Shown: positions 1 through 7,611 of the stretch, one piece after another
Position numbering within the stretch: position 1 is the stretch's first letter
Layout of the letters: each line of letters opens with the position of its first letter
NCBI RefSeq assembly: GCF_946407605.1
Contig: NZ_CAMJOS010000024.1
Span: 1-55,214 of the forward strand
Direction of reading: 5' to 3'
DNA length: 55,214 nt
DNA from: an uncultured Prevotella sp.
Lineage (GTDB): Bacteria; Bacteroidota; Bacteroidia; Bacteroidales; Bacteroidaceae
Made by a program: the position numbers and the translations under genes
The notes under the pieces: model-generated
Told to the model about the DNA's origin: nothing
The model's input: only the letters and a program-made list of their open reading frames with translations
Databases searched by the model: none

Positions 1-1274
1 TTAAGCACGAGTATCGCCCCAAAGGCTCCAATGAACAGTGAGGGGGCAAAGAGCATCTCGCCCTCAACAATCGGAGCCGTATTGAGCGTGCTATTGTCGA
101 AGAACATGCCGAGGATTTCCCTTCGCAGACCGTAGATGGCGAGCCACGAGAATACGAGGCCGATGATGCCTCCGATAGTTGTCAGTACCAGGTTCTCAGC
201 TATCACTTGGTTCAGTAGCGTTGTGCGTCTGGCACCGAAGGTCTTGCGCACGGCCATCTCCGCCGAGCGTCGCTCCATACGTCCAGCCACGATACCGCAG
301 AGGTTCAGTGCCGGCACGAAGAGTAGCACGAACAGGATGCCCGCGTAGTGCATGACCAATTGCCACCCCGTAACCACCCCGAACACGCTGTCGCGATTCT
401 CGGAGCGGAGCATGTGCACGGGGTGCGTGGCCAGGTTTCGGGTCAAAACCAGTTTCATCTTTACACCCTCGCCAAAGTTGAAACTCGACTCTACCACTTC
501 AGGATGTGCCTGCTGCATGCGTGCGGCCAGGTCGTCGAGTTGCTGCTTCAGCGCCAGCAGATGTGCGTCGTCTTTCACTGTGGCCACGATGGAGTAGAAG
601 CCATGGTAGGCATTGCCGAAATGTGTTTCCACCAGGGTGTAGGGCACGATGATGTCAACATAACTGTCGGGGGTAAGCTGACTACCGCTGCGCACCACGC
701 CCACCACGCGCACATCGGGGCGGTTTTCTATCGTTACCGTCTTACCTAAAGCATCCACGCCCTTTCCGAACAACCGTTCCACCAGGGCATCGCTGATGAC
801 GCAGACAGCCTCCTTGTCTTCCACCTCCTTCTGGGTGAAGGGCCGACCGCTCAGGAAGTCGTATTCATAGATGCGGAAGAAGTCGGCGTTAGTCTCGTTG
901 CACACGACGTCCACATAGTCATCCTTGCCGCGTTCCACAAAGGTGTGGCAGCGCCCTTCCATTTTACCCGTACCTGCCGCCAACAGCGTGGGCGAAGCGT
1001 ACTCAATGTTCGGGCTGGACTTGAACCACTCCTCAAAGGCTTTGGCGCTGAAGCCCATCTGCCCCATGCCGCCGTTCTCCGCTTCAATGCGCAGACCCTC
1101 GAAGTAGACCGTCCGTGCGCGGTTTGGCTCCGGATAGATGGGCGCCAACTTGATGTAATACACTACGGCCATCACCATCGTAAAGGCAATGGCCAAGGCC
1201 GTGCCCGCGATGTAGATGCCGGAAAAAAGTTTCTCCTCGCGCATTAGGGCGAGGGCCTGTCTGAAATATCTCAT
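1..1274 (-). CDS. MacB/FtsX-like ABC transporter permease (3' part beyond window)
   Basis: The reading frame is open from the ATG at 1274 to the window edge with no stop, so the C-terminus is missing (424 codons visible). The N-terminus has a short cytoplasmic segment then a membrane helix (about residues 18-42), followed by a large periplasmic domain of the MacB_PCD type. A second membrane helix with the FtsX-family signature follows (RRSAEMAVRKTFGA, then NQVIAENLVLT), and a third begins before the cut. Such permeases of MacB-like exporters transduce ATP hydrolysis into periplasmic movement; the substrate cannot be told from sequence. Its own sigma-54-type promoter lies at 1307-1322, so it probably starts a transcript separate from the lipoproteins upstream. 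Confidence 0.85.
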   Translation of the reverse strand, partial: MRYFRQALALMREEKLFSGIYIAGTALAIAFTMVMAVVYYIKLAPIYPEPNRARTVYFEGLRIEAENGGMGQMGFSAKAFEEWFKSSPNIEYASPTLLAAGTGKMEGRCHTFVERGKDDYVDVVCNETNADFFRIYEYDFLSGRPFTQKEVEDKEAVCVISDALVERLFGKGVDALGKTVTIENRPDVRVVGVVRSGSQLTPDSYVDIIVPYTLVETHFGNAYHGFYSIVATVKDDAHLLALKQQLDDLAARMQQAHPEVVESSFNFGEGVKMKLVLTRNLATHPVHMLRSENRDSVFGVVTGWQLVMHYAGILFVLLFVPALNLCGIVAGRMERRSAEMAVRKTFGARRTTLLNQVIAENLVLTTIGGIIGLVFSWLAIYGLRREILGMFFDNSTLNTAPIVEGEMLFAPSLFIGAFGAILVL

Positions 1275-1306
1275 ATCTGTTGCGTTATTTTGTCTTCCTT
1301 ATTATA

Positions 1307-1322
1307 TGCCAAAACCGTGCCA
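1307..1322 (-). promoter_or_regulatory. Sigma-54-type (-24/-12) promoter
   Basis: Read on the minus strand the element is TGGCACGGTTTTGGCA, with GG and GC separated by exactly 10 nt, the defining sigma-54 spacing. It lies 33 bp upstream of the permease ATG at 1274. This differs from the TAnnTTTG promoters elsewhere in the window and implies dependence on an enhancer-binding (NtrC-type) activator. Confidence 0.7.
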
Positions 1323-1364
1323 AACTCATAACTGCCTGATAATCAGCAACGGCATAAAATAAAG

Positions 1365-1403
1365 TGTCCATTTCTGGACACTCATGGTGTCCGGAAATGG
1401 ACA
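1365..1403 (-). promoter_or_regulatory. Twin palindromic activator sites TGTCC-N6-GGACA
   Basis: Two 16-bp palindromes, TGTCCATTTCTGGACA (1365-1380) and TGTCCGGAAATGGACA (1388-1403), sit 23 bp apart centre to centre and about 43-80 bp upstream of the sigma-54 element. They are also inverted copies of each other, so the pair could fold as a long hairpin, possibly ending the lipoprotein transcript. Their position fits upstream activating sites for an NtrC-family regulator; that role is inferred. Confidence 0.6.
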
Positions 1404-1434
1404 ATCTAATATGTATTTCTCGTTACTGTATCTT

Positions 1435-1992
1435 TCAGAACCCCGGTTCTGCCTCGCCACGAAGGAAGGTAATCCATCCATCCTTGTCTTTGAAGTAAAA
1501 TCCTTCGAATCGAAGCGTCGTTTCATCGGCGTAGTCGAAGGTGGCGATATTGGAATAGGCCATGTGTCCACTATTTGCACCCTCATAGTGGGCATTCAGC
1601 AACAGGCAGTTGCGCTTCTCGCCATTTCCCCCTTCCGGGCTGTAGTAACTCAGTTTCCATGTACCTGAGAAAGTTCCTTCCAAAGGCTCCACATTCTCCC
1701 AATCGGTATAGAGTTGCTCCCCGTCGATGGTGACGAGCTTGCGGGTTTGCCATTTGCGCATACCCGATAGTGTGCCGTCGGTCTGGAATGTGAGGCGCTC
1801 GAAATAGCGCTGCGTGTCGCTGATGTTCTCGTAGTGCCATGTGCCGACCATGAGCGGCCCGTACTGCTCATTCAGCTTCACGGTCTTTTCGTGTGCCTCC
1901 GGGTCGGCATATCTTGGTTCGTCGCTTTCGCAAGAGGCGAATGCGAGGGTGACAACCAAAAGTGATATGACGGTTCGGGTTTTCATGTTCAT
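1435..1992 (-). CDS. Small lipoprotein, unknown function
   Basis: 185 residues. The N-terminus is a lipoprotein signal ending in a FASC lipobox (lipidated Cys about residue 21), followed by an acidic stretch (ESDEP) typical of exported Bacteroidetes lipoproteins. The rest is rich in Trp/Tyr and beta-strand-like segments, resembling small lipocalin-like domains that measure residual effects of treatments in annotation databases only by fold; I do not recognise a specific family. A second ATG two codons in (1986) is an equally good start. It directly abuts the stop of the upstream lipoprotein gene at 1993, so the two are almost surely co-transcribed and translationally coupled. Confidence 0.75.
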   Translation of the reverse strand: MNMKTRTVISLLVVTLAFASCESDEPRYADPEAHEKTVKLNEQYGPLMVGTWHYENISDTQRYFERLTFQTDGTLSGMRKWQTRKLVTIDGEQLYTDWENVEPLEGTFSGTWKLSYYSPEGGNGEKRNCLLLNAHYEGANSGHMAYSNIATFDYADETTLRFEGFYFKDKDGWITFLRGEAEPGF

Positions 1993-2550
1993 TTACTTCT
2001 TCAACTTGCCTTTGCTCTCAAGATACATCGTGAAGGTCTCCCACTGCATGGCATTCTTCTTGATGTTGGCCTGCGTGCGCTCGTCGTTAATGAACTGTGC
2101 TGGGTAACAGTCGTGCAGATAGTAGCGTGGATTGCCCTCGTCCTCGCCAATCGTAGAATAGTGCAGAACAAGGTCGTAGAAAATGCGGCTGTCGAAATCG
2201 GACACGAAACGGCTGACCTCAAACAAGAAGTTCTCACCAAGGCGGAACTCCAGTCCCTCTTTATGATAGTTCTTCATCAGCTTATTGAAAAGTTGCTCAT
2301 CCTGCTTCTTGAAGCGGATCTCGCGGGTGCTAACGTTGAACCACTCGATATCGTCCTCGGTGAAGAGGGTGTCAATGGTGGCAGTCGCGCCCCTTGTCTC
2401 GCCACTCGCTTCGCAGACGAAGAACTTAATCTGCTCCTCGGGACAAACAGTAAAGGGCTTATCCTGCTCGTTGTCATTGCTGCTGCAAGAGGCGAGGGAG
2501 AAAGCAGCAAGCATCATGAAGGCGATTCTCCAGAGTTTCATTGTTTTCAT
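1993..2550 (-). CDS. Small lipoprotein, unknown function
   Basis: 185 residues with a type II signal: hydrophobic segment then SLASC, lipidated Cys at residue 22, followed by SSNDNEQ. The mature part is charged and has no domain I recognise. It is the first gene of a two-gene lipoprotein unit; the next gene starts at the base after its stop codon. A Bacteroidetes -7 element lies at 2687-2694, giving a leader of about 130 nt. It could be a surface or periplasmic accessory protein to the neighbouring permease, but nothing in the sequence proves this. Confidence 0.75.
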   Translation of the reverse strand: MKTMKLWRIAFMMLAAFSLASCSSNDNEQDKPFTVCPEEQIKFFVCEASGETRGATATIDTLFTEDDIEWFNVSTREIRFKKQDEQLFNKLMKNYHKEGLEFRLGENFLFEVSRFVSDFDSRIFYDLVLHYSTIGEDEGNPRYYLHDCYPAQFINDERTQANIKKNAMQWETFTMYLESKGKLKK

Positions 2551-2686
2551 CTTTCTGTTTCAATTGTTACTTTCATTTAATTTGTCGTTCTGACTGAGGT
2601 CTATGCACTCAAATCATTTTGATATTTTATACACACGCCTTGTCCTGTTGAATGTCGGACACACTCTTAGTTCTAATTCGACTGTG

Positions 2687-2694
2687 CAAATTTA
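2687..2694 (-). promoter_or_regulatory. Bacteroidetes -7 promoter element for the lipoprotein pair
   Basis: TAAATTTG on the minus strand followed by CAC, matching TAnnTTTG. No clear -33 TTTG was found. The leader to the ATG at 2550 would be about 130 nt. Confidence 0.5.
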
Positions 2695-2699
2695 CGAAT

Positions 2700-2940
2700 T
2701 ATTATGTGATATCGTTCCCTTTGCCTATACCTTTTATGTATTATTAGGTGAAATTTGTTTGTTTTGAGGAATGATATAAAGACTACTATAATCAGATGAA
2801 ATCGGAGTTTATTCAGGAGATTGTTGAGCGCACTATGTCCGTGTGGTCCTTTCCCGAGTTGATTTCTATCTGGTGAGCACTCATCGTTCAGATAGAGCTT
2901 GATTTACAATGAACTGAAAGCACTTACAGCAGGTTTTTTT
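2700..2940. other. AT-rich intergenic stretch without a gene
   Basis: No coding frame stands out. The only structure I see is a weak inverted repeat CTATCTG / CAGATAG (2866-2872 and 2889-2895) with a 16-nt loop. Repeats of the ATPase control region begin at 2941. Confidence 0.5.
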
Positions 2941-3016
2941 ACACTTTTCAATAACTTTTGATGGCAAAAAAACTACACTTTTCAATGATAAATGTCAAAA
3001 CTACACTTTTAAAATT
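2941..3016 (+). repeat. Three direct repeats ACACTTTTCAAT
   Basis: Copies begin at 2941, 2975 and 3004 (the last diverged to ACACTTTTAAAAT), spaced 34 and 29 bp. The second and third are preceded by ACT. They lie just upstream of a second repeat family and of the ATPase promoter, so they may be operator sites. Confidence 0.6.
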
Positions 3017-3029
3017 GTTGCGTTATTAT

Positions 3030-3109
3030 GTAAAATATCGCGTTCCGAGACACTATTTCTTGTAAAATATCGTATTCTGATGCTATGTTTTTATGTAAAA
3101 TATCGCGTT
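3030..3109 (+). repeat. Three direct repeats GTAAAATATCGCGTT
   Basis: Copies at 3030-3044, 3062-3076 (diverged, GTATT at the end) and 3095-3109, spaced 32 and 33 bp, close to three helical turns. The last copy touches the -33 region of the promoter whose -7 box is at 3125, which suggests binding by a regulator on one face of the DNA. Confidence 0.65.
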
Positions 3110-3124
3110 TTACGTTTTTTTTCG

Positions 3125-3132
3125 TATCTTTG
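3125..3132 (+). promoter_or_regulatory. Bacteroidetes -7 element for the AAA_14 ATPase
   Basis: TATCTTTG followed by CAC, 20 bp before the ATG at 3152. The -33 region is a T-run directly after the third GTAAAATATCGCGTT repeat. The short leader favours the start at 3152 over an upstream in-frame codon. Confidence 0.65.
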
Positions 3133-3151
3133 CACCCAAAATATCATCGTT

Positions 3152-4432
3152 ATGGTTGACAAAAGGACATTGGAATTCATCCTCACTGACCAGCAGGAGG
3201 AAATGGAAGGCAGAGCTGAAGAGGCATTATGCCAGCGGCGTGAAGAAAGTCTGATTGACTTCAAAAGCACTCAGGCACAGGTAGTCATTGGTGTCAGGCG
3301 AAGCGGTAAGTCAACGCTTTGCTATCAGGCTATGCACAATCACAGCCTGAAGTTTGCATACGCTGACTTCGATGATGAACGGTTGGTTGACCTCAAGGCA
3401 GACCAGCTGAACGACGTGCTGGAGATTCTGTATAAGATATACGGCGACTTTCAGTATCTTTTCCTCGATGAGATACAGAATGTCGAAGGATGGCATCTGT
3501 TCGTCAATCGTATGCTGAGAAAGAAAATGCACGTTATCATCACAGGTTCCAATGCCAAACTGCTCAGCGGCGAGTTGGCCACGCACCTCTCTGGTCGCAA
3601 TAAGGAAATATCACTTTATCCTTTCTCTTTCAGGGAGTTCTGCATGATGAAAGATGTGGACACAGAACGTCGCACCACGAAGGCAGAGGCATTCCGCAGG
3701 GCGGCTTTCGACGAGTATCTGAAGCAGGGCGGCTTTCCTGAGTTGCTGATGATAGACGACAACAGAAATTACGTGAGTTCATTGGTGGACAACATTCTGA
3801 AACGCGACATCGAGCAGAGATACAAGATTGCCTACAAGGCTGCATTTGAGAACCTTGCCCATCACCTCCTGAACGTATCGCCTGCCATTGTCGTCACTAC
3901 TGACCTGGCTGATCTGTTCCATTTCAAGTCGGAGCATACGGCCAAGAACTACGTGAAATACTTGAAGGAAGCCTATATGCTGGTGGGCATTCAGAAGTAT
4001 TCGCAAAAGAGCAAGCAACGCTCTGTCCAGGAAAAGGTCTATGCCGTTGACGTGGCCATGATGGACCAACGCGAGAATGCCTTTGCGGGCGAGAACCTTG
4101 GTCATCGGCTGGAGACCATCGTAGCCATTCACCTTGTCAGGAAATGCAAGTCGGAGGGATTGGATGTCTATTACCTGAACGACCGTTCGGGCGAGTGCGA
4201 CTTTGTGGTCTGCAAAGGTAATCAGGTCATACAAGCCATACAGGTGTCATACGATATTTCTGCTGAAAATACTTACAAGCGTGAGAAGAATGGCCTACTG
4301 CTTGCCGCCAGACAGACCAAATGCGAAAATCTGTTGCTACTCACTGACCATGAGAGCGGCGAAATAGAGGAGGATGGTCACAAGATGAAGATTCAGCCCG
4401 TCTATGAATGGAGTTTGGAACTCGGAGTGTAG
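3152..4432 (+). CDS. AAA_14 / DUF4143 family ATPase
   Basis: 426 residues from the ATG at 3152; the frame is open further upstream but that part overlaps the promoter and repeats. An N-terminal AAA_14 P-loop domain shows Walker A (GVRRSGKST) near residue 52 and Walker B (FLDEIQN) near 110. A DUF4143 domain follows, ending in the PD-(D/E)XK-like segment GECDFVV...IQVSY (about residues 350-372). The family is abundant and patchily distributed in Bacteroidetes; its physiological role is not settled, with toxin-antitoxin-like, DNA-processing and signalling roles proposed. It stands alone, with the two repeat families upstream probably serving its own regulation. Confidence 0.9.
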   Translation: MVDKRTLEFILTDQQEEMEGRAEEALCQRREESLIDFKSTQAQVVIGVRRSGKSTLCYQAMHNHSLKFAYADFDDERLVDLKADQLNDVLEILYKIYGDFQYLFLDEIQNVEGWHLFVNRMLRKKMHVIITGSNAKLLSGELATHLSGRNKEISLYPFSFREFCMMKDVDTERRTTKAEAFRRAAFDEYLKQGGFPELLMIDDNRNYVSSLVDNILKRDIEQRYKIAYKAAFENLAHHLLNVSPAIVVTTDLADLFHFKSEHTAKNYVKYLKEAYMLVGIQKYSQKSKQRSVQEKVYAVDVAMMDQRENAFAGENLGHRLETIVAIHLVRKCKSEGLDVYYLNDRSGECDFVVCKGNQVIQAIQVSYDISAENTYKREKNGLLLAARQTKCENLLLLTDHESGEIEEDGHKMKIQPVYEWSLELGV

Positions 4433-4470
4433 TCAGCTGAATTTTAAGAAAGCAGTGCAATAGCCAAATA

Positions 4471-4514
4471 TGTCAGGGGACAGATACTGACACAGGTGGG
4501 GGATACATGCCCCC
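4471..4514. repeat. REP-like inverted repeats beside the transposase remnant
   Basis: TGTCAG (4471-4476) pairs with CTGACA (4487-4492), and GGGGG (4498-4502) pairs with CCCCC (4510-4514) around ATACATG. Hairpins of this kind commonly lie at the ends of REP-associated Y1 transposase genes, and this pair lies just past the 3' end of such a gene. Confidence 0.5.
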
Positions 4515-4531
4515 TGGGGCAAATGCTTAGC

Positions 4532-5090
4532 TCACCTTGCTCTTTGAATGATTCCTCGGTCTATGCCTGTTAGGCGTTGAAGCTGACGGACGGATGCTCC
4601 AAGTTCCTTAAGCTGAATGAATGCCTGCCACTGGGTTTCTCTGTCGAGCTTTTGGAATTCGCTGCTATTGGAAACGCCTGCGATTCTGAAATCATTGAAT
4701 GGAATACGGTTTACTACTGTTTGAGTATTACAAATCTGAAAGACGGGTTCAACGGTGCCATCGTATTCACACCAGGAGCTATATTCATAGTCCTTGATCA
4801 GAGTAACAATAGACATATGCACCTGCAATTCTCTTGATGGTATCACCAACTTTCTCATCACGCTCACGAATGAGCAGATGAAAGTGGTTTGACATCAAGC
4901 AGTAAGCGTAATAGATGCAGTTAGTGCCACAGGAGTTACCCTCATCATCATACTGAGTGCGCATTCTGTCGAGGATATTGATGAACTGATAGAAGTCCTC
5001 TGGCTCCTCGAAGATGTTCTGGTGATTGATGCCTCGCATCATCACATGATATATCTCAGTTCCTGATGTTACTCTTGGTTGCCTGGACAT
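4532..5090 (-). pseudogene. REP-associated tyrosine transposase (Y1_Tnp/RAYT), internally deleted
   Basis: The first segment starts at the ATG at 5090 and carries the N-terminal Y1 transposase motifs: YHVMMRGINHQNIF and the HUH motif in SNHFHLLI. It stops at 4785 just after IAGAYVYCY. The downstream half, in another frame, resumes with IKDYEYSSW and ends with the helix-turn-helix-like tail of the family (QLQRLTGIDRGIIQR) at 4532. The usual linking stretch of about 40 residues (GHLFQ...RYIHxNPVKAG in relatives) is absent, so the lesion looks like an out-of-frame internal deletion rather than a sequencing slip. The family nicks and joins single-stranded DNA at REP palindromes; this copy should be inactive. 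Confidence 0.75.
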
Positions 5091-5339
5091 GAATGAATGT
5101 GTTGACTCTATGATATATAACGCTGAATAAGAGGGAATATTGTAAAAATAGAGGCTATTACGCAAGAAGAGAAGTGGAATACTAGTGGTTCATGTTGAAT
5201 GGCTACTTCTTATGGTGCATAATCAGCTCCTGTGACTCTGGATGGAGTTGCAGGGGCGAATTGTTTATAACGGTTTTTGCGATGATTGACGAGAGCGGAA
5301 AAGGATGGCATGAGAGATTATGTTAAAAAATGCATAAGA
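5091..5339. other. Intergenic stretch upstream of the antiterminator
   Basis: No coding frame or RNA gene recognised here. It separates the transposase remnant (minus) from the island promoter (plus). Confidence 0.4.
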
Positions 5340-5372
5340 TTGTAGAAAAATAGAAATATTTCACTATCTTTG
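5340..5372 (+). promoter_or_regulatory. Promoter of the UpxY-led operon
   Basis: TTG at 5340-5342 and TATCTTTG at 5365-5372, with 22 bp between. No comparably good promoter was seen before any later gene up to 20279, so this is the best candidate for driving the whole 15-kb unit. Transcription would begin near 5379, giving a leader of about 170 nt to the ATG at 5551. Confidence 0.65.
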
Positions 5373-5550
5373 TGCCTTGAAAGGCAAGAAGTCGGGCGGC
5401 ACCGACATTGCATCGATATTGAAATGTTGAAGTCATAAAGCTACTGAAGACCAGAGTGATATGATGGAGATGGAAGATGGAAGATGTCTGAGGGCTGATG
5501 TGAGTGGGCCGAGGACAGAGTCGGGAAAAGGACAGGGACGCGACACAAGG

Positions 5551-6105
5551 ATGTGTGGTGACCCCAAGATGTGGTTTCCGATGAGGGTGACGTATCAGCG
5601 GGAGATGAAGGTGAAGGCGGAGCTGGACCGGCTGGGAATAGAGAACTTTGTGCCGATGAGGTATAAGGTGGTGGAAAGGCACAATAACGGGGATACGGAA
5701 CTGCGGCGGGTGCTGGTGCCGGCTATCAACAACCTGATTTTCGTGCGGTCGACGCAGGAACGAGTGAGCGAGTTGAAGAGGACAAATGAGGTGCTGGAGC
5801 CGCTGAGGTATATGATGGACCATACGGCCGCTCGTGAACACGCCATTATGACGGTGGCGGACGGGGAGATGGAGAATTTTATGCGGGTGGCTTCGCGGAC
5901 TGACGACAGCGTGATGTTTCTGGATGATGAGACGGTTTTGGGGAAGGAAGGCAAGCGCGTGGAGATTATGGGCGGCGCGTTTGAGGGCGTGACGGGCGTA
6001 ATCAGGAGAGTGAAGAGGTGTAAGAGGGTAGTAGTGGAGATAGAAGGTGTGGCGAGCGTGGCGATAGCGTGGGTGCCGGCAGGGATGCTGAAGGAGATTG
6101 GTTAG
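5551..6105 (+). CDS. UpxY family transcription antiterminator (NusG paralogue)
   Basis: 184 residues from 5551. The frame opens earlier (ATG 5461), but that extension is made of a dispersed GATGGAAGATGG repeat, and family members begin close to the W-x-x-MRVTYQRE segment. The NGN domain runs from about residue 7 to 110 (ENFVPMRY, NLIFVRST), followed by a KOW-like C-terminal domain (VEIMGGAFEGVTGVIRR...VVVEIEGV). UpxY proteins bind RNA polymerase and the 5' leader of capsule operons in Bacteroides and prevent early termination. Here no polysaccharide genes follow; the downstream genes look like phage defence. The next gene starts 25 bp later. Purine-rich and G-rich codon use differs from the AT-rich genes after it. 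Confidence 0.9.
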   Translation: MCGDPKMWFPMRVTYQREMKVKAELDRLGIENFVPMRYKVVERHNNGDTELRRVLVPAINNLIFVRSTQERVSELKRTNEVLEPLRYMMDHTAAREHAIMTVADGEMENFMRVASRTDDSVMFLDDETVLGKEGKRVEIMGGAFEGVTGVIRRVKRCKRVVVEIEGVASVAIAWVPAGMLKEIG

Positions 6106-6130
6106 ATGGTTATGGGTTATAGACGTGGAA

Positions 6131-6862
6131 ATGGCTAAAATGAAAGAAATATTTGTTGGCGTAAAAGAAATCGGTTATATTGAGACACAAATATCGAAAT
6201 TGTGTGAAAAGTATAACAGCCGGAATGGTGTTGACTATATCCAGCAAAGAGCTCTGTTTAGAAATTATTGTCATGATACAATCACCGTTTTCGAAGATTG
6301 CTTTGAAACGTCAATGTTGGGCATGCAACGTTGTGTGAATAAGGTAAAAGCATATCAAACCAAAGATGATTTGGATATAAGAATTGCAACGCTTGATATC
6401 GTGGATATGCTTTGTGAGCTAAAGGATATCGCAAGAACAATGGTACCTATCAAAGATTTGCCATCATGTAAGAAACTGACAGAATTGTCGGCTGAAGACA
6501 TCGTATCTAAAGCCAAAGACTTAGTGAAGAACGATTTTGTTAAGGCTGCTGTTGGAGTGTATCTTCTTGGTTCGAAGGTAAATGATGTGGTTAAGATTGA
6601 AGATGTGAAAGGTTACTATAGTGAACGTTTGGCTCAATTGAATAGTGAGATACGAACAAAGGGCAAGTTGATAAGTCCTATCGAACAATTCTTGCTGGAC
6701 AAATTCAATGCGGAGATTGGTTATTGTAATATTGCCTTGTTTAAAGCAGGGATTGGTGCTGCAGAAGAATTAAAAGGATTGGTAGAGATAGGGAAGAAGC
6801 ATATTGAAAAGTATGAGAATGAATATCGGAGTACGGCTTGCTCTGAGCGGGTGTGCTTGTAG
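6131..6862 (+). CDS. Unknown protein, first gene after the antiterminator
   Basis: 243 residues from the ATG at 6131; an in-frame TTG at 6098 overlaps the preceding gene and is less likely. The sequence is soluble, mainly helical and Lys/Glu-rich, with no motif I recognise. AT-rich codon use matches the island genes that follow. It sits second in the putative operon, separated from the next gene by a 199-bp G-rich gap, which is unusual in this tightly packed unit. Confidence 0.7.
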   Translation: MAKMKEIFVGVKEIGYIETQISKLCEKYNSRNGVDYIQQRALFRNYCHDTITVFEDCFETSMLGMQRCVNKVKAYQTKDDLDIRIATLDIVDMLCELKDIARTMVPIKDLPSCKKLTELSAEDIVSKAKDLVKNDFVKAAVGVYLLGSKVNDVVKIEDVKGYYSERLAQLNSEIRTKGKLISPIEQFLLDKFNAEIGYCNIALFKAGIGAAEELKGLVEIGKKHIEKYENEYRSTACSERVCL

Positions 6863-7061
6863 ATAATATGGAGGATGTTTAGGGCTTGTGCCGAGGTGGG
6901 GGGAGGAACCACAGGGCTGAGGAACGGAATAAGAATTTTATGGAGATGAAGGGATAGGAGATTGTTAAAGGGGTATGGCTGATGAGGCTGTGCCTCTTTG
7001 TGGTTATGAGGGCCGCGACGGTGTCGGGGCAGACAGAAGAAGTAATATAAAACTATAGATT
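6863..7061 (+). other. G-rich 199-bp gap inside the island operon
   Basis: Plus-strand G content is strikingly higher than in the adjoining AT-rich genes. It contains a small hairpin GAGGC-TGT-GCCTC followed by TTT and a GGGCCGCGACGGTGTCGGGGC-like stretch. No reading frame longer than about 27 codons was seen. It may be a remnant of a lost gene or an RNA control site. Confidence 0.4.
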
Positions 7062-7604
7062 ATGGAAAATTGTAATATAAAGATTGTTGAATACAATGTG
7101 GTGAGGAGATTGCCTGAATTTAAAATGGCAAATGCTGCCAAGATTGTTTATGTGCGAAAAAGTGACCATGCGGACGATGAGTATGATACTTTTATAAATG
7201 AGGCTATTAGGCAAGTGTTTGACAACGTAACTTTCCGCAAAGTGACTAATATAGAATTGTTACGCAGAGAGGTGGGAAATTATAAGAAAGGACTGTTTCA
7301 TATTCAATATGAACCAGATACTGATAAGATAGACCTGTATGCTACAGAATTTATATCTGAGGAAAAGAAATGGTCTGTTTATGATATCGTATTTCCGTTA
7401 TATGTAAAGTCGAATGGTGAAGGGTTGGATATTGTCTTTAAGCATGAGATTGCACAGATGAAATATGAGAGTAAAGATATACCAAGTGCGAGAGACTTTA
7501 TTGAAAGCTTGAAGAAAGAATTGATTAATCCACTGCCAATCATTTATACTCTTGATTGGGAAGAGGAGAGTTATGTGATGGGGGCTGAGGAAAAGATGAG
7601 TTAG
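7062..7604 (+). CDS. Unknown protein of the island operon
   Basis: 180 residues starting at an ATG preceded by an A-rich stretch. No recognised domain; the composition alternates beta-like and helical segments and is strongly charged. It lies 7 bp before the AEP-like gene at 7612, so the two are likely translated together. A small-subunit role within the system is possible but unproven. Confidence 0.7.
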   Translation: MENCNIKIVEYNVVRRLPEFKMANAAKIVYVRKSDHADDEYDTFINEAIRQVFDNVTFRKVTNIELLRREVGNYKKGLFHIQYEPDTDKIDLYATEFISEEKKWSVYDIVFPLYVKSNGEGLDIVFKHEIAQMKYESKDIPSARDFIESLKKELINPLPIIYTLDWEEESYVMGAEEKMS

Positions 7605-7611
7605 TCGCGAT

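Noticed and set aside
348..749. Plus-strand frame opposite the permease
   Set aside because: The minus-strand frame encodes clear MacB/FtsX features continuously from 1274 to the window edge.
5461..5550. N-terminal extension of the UpxY-like protein
   Set aside because: The extension is mostly a dispersed non-coding repeat, and NusG homology starts just after the ATG at 5551.
6977..7060. 27-codon frame in the G-rich gap
   Set aside because: Too short, no start-site signal, and composition driven by the G-rich background.
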